Shown here piece by piece: positions 43,920-46,469 of a stretch of DNA of 46,469 nucleotides (positions are counted from its first letter, which is position 1; every line of letters starts with the position of its first letter). Source of the stretch: Gamarada debralockiae (Eukaryota; Ascomycota; Leotiomycetes; Helotiales; Hyphodiscaceae); NCBI GenBank assembly GCA_002803225.1, contig NXFV01001265.1:1-46469 (forward strand), written 5' to 3'. Position numbers and translations under genes: made by a program. The notes under the pieces were generated by a model. That model did no database searches. It had not been told where the DNA came from and saw nothing but the letters and a program-made list of their open reading frames with translations.

Positions 43920-45552
43920 ATGACTGCGCCGGTCGACCCGGCGACGAGGAAGAAGGTGTTGAGAGTGGTGTTTTTCTCTCTGCTGCTGGATCTGGTATGT
44001 CTACAGCCCCTCCCAATTGCTCACCCCCGTCTTGCGCTCTCGCTGACTGTTGACGCAGATGTACGTCCCAACCTTTTCGCGCCTCCAACTTCCTCCCCCG
44101 GCTGACCCCTCCATTCCAGCTCGTTCACGTTCATCCTACCTCTATTCCCCAAGTTATTGGAGTTTTACAGAAACCTTGAAGCGCCCGAGAGCTTCTCCTC
44201 GAAGAACCAAAGCCCCACCCTCCTCGCATATATCCTCACATACCTCAATGCCTACAAAGCCTCATTCGCACGACCCATCGATTCGAGATATGATATCGTA
44301 TTGCTGGGTGGGGCTCTGGGGAGTTTGTTCTCGTGAGTATACCAAGATCTGGAGGCTGCTGCAACAGCGAGTGATCAAGAGATATTAACAGTGACCCAGC
44401 CTCCTCCAAGCCATCGCCTCCCCCATAATCGGGACCCTTTCCGACCGCTACGGCCGCCGCACGGCGCTCCTCTTCAGCATGGCTGGCAACATCCTCTCCG
44501 TGCTCCTCTGGGTCATGGCAACCGATTTCCGAACCTTCCTCCTCTCGCGCGTTGTGGGCGGGTTGTCAGAAGGCAACGTCCAGCTCGCAATCGCTATCGC
44601 AACCGACATTTCAGATGAGAAACAACGGGGTGCTACAATGGCGCTGGTGGGCATATGTTTCAGCATCAGCTTCACGTTCGGTCCCGCTCTCGGCGCGTGG
44701 CTGAGCTCAATCAGCACTGTGGCCGCGAATCCGTTTGCGACGGCTGCGGGATTTAGCTTGTTTTTGATTGTTACGGAGACGTTATATTTGTATTTCTGTC
44801 TGCCGGAGACGCTGCCCAGCAAAGTGGCAGAAGCCAAGCTCGACAGTGCTCCAGGTGCTACAAATGACATCACGAAACCCACGACACGCTCAGCATCAAA
44901 GACTTCGCAGGCGGAGATGGTGTCTTCGAACGCAGAAGGAAAGAAGAACGCGTTCCAGAGAACGAACTCCCATTTCCTACTCAACTTGACGCATCTAGTA
45001 TTCATCCTATTCTTCTCGGGTATGGAGTTCTCTCTCCCATTCATGACCTACGACTTGTTCGGATACACATCCGCCTTGAACGGACGCCTACTCGGCTTCA
45101 TGGGACTTGTTGCCTCGCTCCTCCAAGGCGGTGTCACTCGACGCTTGCCTCCTTTGCTGTCTGTCCGCATCGGTGTAGTCTCTTGCCTGCTCGCGCTCTT
45201 CCTACTTGCGCGAATCAACACTGTTGGAGGCCTCTACGCCGCTACCACACTCCTTGCTGTTACAACAGCAACGGTTGTTACCGGGCTGAACGCGCTGAGT
45301 AGTTTCGAGGCAGGAGAGGATGAGCGGGGTGGAAAACTTGGAAACCTGAGATCGTGGGGACAGTTGGGACGTGGAGTCGGGCCATTACTGTTCACGAGTG
45401 TGTATTGGTGGGCTGGCAGGGAAGTCGCGTATACTATTGGAGGCATGGGCGTGCTGGCTGTTAGTATGGTTGTTTTCTTTGGGTTGAAGACGCCAAAGGG
45501 AACGGAGGGTAAGAAGATTAAGGATTTGAAGGTTCATGAGGTTGAGCATTGA
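43920..45552 (+). CDS. MFS transporter, MFSD10/TetA-like (480 aa)
   Basis: Exons 43920-43994, 44059-44060 (2 nt), 44120-44332 and 44400-45552 sum to 1443 nt, 480 residues plus stop. The start is ATG at 43920 (MTAPVDPATRKK). Around twelve hydrophobic helices are visible, with the MFS motif A loop GTLSDRYGRRTA between helices two and three and a long hydrophilic central loop (SKVAEAKLD...SNAEGKKNAFQRTNS). The sequence resembles the MFSD10/TETRAN and bacterial TetA type of drug/proton antiporter; the substrate is unknown. Joining the first and third exons needs two extra bases. The two good introns in this gap leave exactly AT between them, completing an Ile codon in LLLDL-I-SFTFILPLFPK. Confidence 0.82.
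44059..44060 (+). other. Candidate 2-nt microexon of the MFS gene
   Basis: An intron at 43995-44058 (GTATGT...GCTGAC...GCAG, 64 nt) is followed by AT and then an intron at 44061-44119 (GTACGT...GGCTGAC...CCAG, 59 nt). The two bases restore phase between Leu25 and Ser27. Confidence 0.55.
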
Positions 45553-46447
45553 GCGTAGGGAGAGAGTCATGTATTATCATAGAGAGCAACGGAAAATGGG
45601 TTTGTAGATACGAACATATGGTATATTGATTTAATTAGGGTTTTCGGATGCATTTTGGGAAGGATTGAGGCGTGCTGGGTATGCTAGGTATGTCTTACTT
45701 CGGATTTTGGGATAGCGTATATATTGTTCAGGCGTTAGAAACCAAGTTCATCAACACATGACGCGATCCTATACCCTTTTTATCTTCTCTAGGGTTTTAA
45801 CCTTTATGTTTCTTCTCTCACATCCATATTCTCAACTCCTTTTCAAAAGCTTCGTTCTTTCGAACAGGAGCGAGGTTTGCGGTCACATTCCCAGTGGAAG
45901 AACACGGCCACATAGGACATCTCTGCGGCCTCAGCCGCTCTTATATTTCGCAGTCTTTTCCCGGCAGAGAAGGAAAGCTGGCTGTGGGGTATGCTGTTCG
46001 AACACCGAGAGCCGGTTGTGGAGAACTGGGGAAGGCTTGAGAGACATATTGTCCACTCTGTTATCTTGGATTCAAAATGTGCTGATGATAGGCAAGGCAG
46101 CTTGCAGAATATCTTCCTACTAATTCCGCGCATGCGTTTTGGGGGCTTAGCTCAGTCCGTCACGTGGAAGAGTGTGTTACGTGGCCAACGCTGCTCTCCA
46201 TAGACATATTACCAGAACGTAGAGAATGCGGGAGAATGTGTCTTCGTACACGGTACTTGGACTCTTTAAGCTGGCATACAGAGGCAAATGGTCTTTGGAA
46301 AGATGTGTTTATGCTGGCTTCGATGCACGCTGCCGGACGCAGGAAACAGGATCTCTGCTTCCATCTTTCCCACACATGCTAGCGCGGTTTTTTTTATTTT
46401 TATTTTATTTTTAATTTTTTTGTGTTTTGGCGGTGCAGCGATCATTC
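45553..46447. other. Intergenic, right flank
   Basis: No supported gene. Opposing short open frames (45758-46414) have no recognisable content. A T/A-rich low-complexity run occupies about 46388-46422. Confidence 0.5.
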
Positions 46448-46469
46448 GGGGGGGGGGGGGGGGGGGGGG
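46448..46469. repeat. Terminal 22-nt G run
   Basis: The window ends in uninterrupted G. Poly-G tails are typical of two-colour short-read chemistry, where absence of signal is read as G, so this is more likely an assembly artefact than biology. Confidence 0.7.

Noticed and set aside
46141..46200. GGGGGCTTAGCTCAGT resembles the 5' arm of a tRNA-Ala
   Set aside because: No matching acceptor stem, anticodon arm or GGTTCRA T-loop follows.

Overview
The window is nuclear DNA of a filamentous ascomycete (Pezizomycotina). Genes are split by 45-150 nt introns with GT...AG ends and CTNAC/CTRAY branch sites. The gene set includes Zn2Cys6 regulators, HET-domain proteins, an apsA/Num1-type cortical protein and a CYP52-type P450. 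Intron style and gene content would fit Leotiomycetes or a relative, but that is inference only. Gene models below were spliced by hand, and every intact model closes in frame.

Region 1 (about 0.8-19.8 kb) is accessory and partly decayed. It holds one intact and one broken 2OG-Fe(II) dioxygenase-like gene, a cupin, a nine-exon Zn2Cys6 regulator and an arylsulfatase with a single frameshift, all on the minus strand. These are followed by about 3.4 kb without recognisable genes, a pogo-like MITE and two broken dehydrogenase genes. A dispersed repeat occurs twice here, at 3.0 and 19.0 kb, and one copy has gained a 20-nt tandem array.

Region 2 (19.8-35.8 kb) is a conserved core: apsA (dynein/nuclear migration anchor), cwc24 (spliceosome), a small cysteine-rich secreted protein, a peroxisomal copper amine oxidase ending in SKL, and an importin-7/8-type karyopherin. 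apsA/cwc24 and amine oxidase/importin are divergent pairs; the second shares an upstream region with three CACGTG boxes.

Region 3 (35.8-41.2 kb) is another graveyard: an unidentified coding relic, a frameshifted HET-domain gene and a 3'-truncated methyltransferase meeting it tail to tail. Region 4 (41.2-46.5 kb) has an intact CYP52-like P450 and an MFS transporter whose model needs a 2-nt exon. The window ends in a 22-nt G run, probably a contig-end artefact.

No CRISPR, rRNA, tRNA or complete autonomous transposon was found. The most unusual signals are gene-structural: the 2-nt and 11-nt exons, an importin intron that has lost its expected acceptor, and the VNTR-bearing dispersed repeat.
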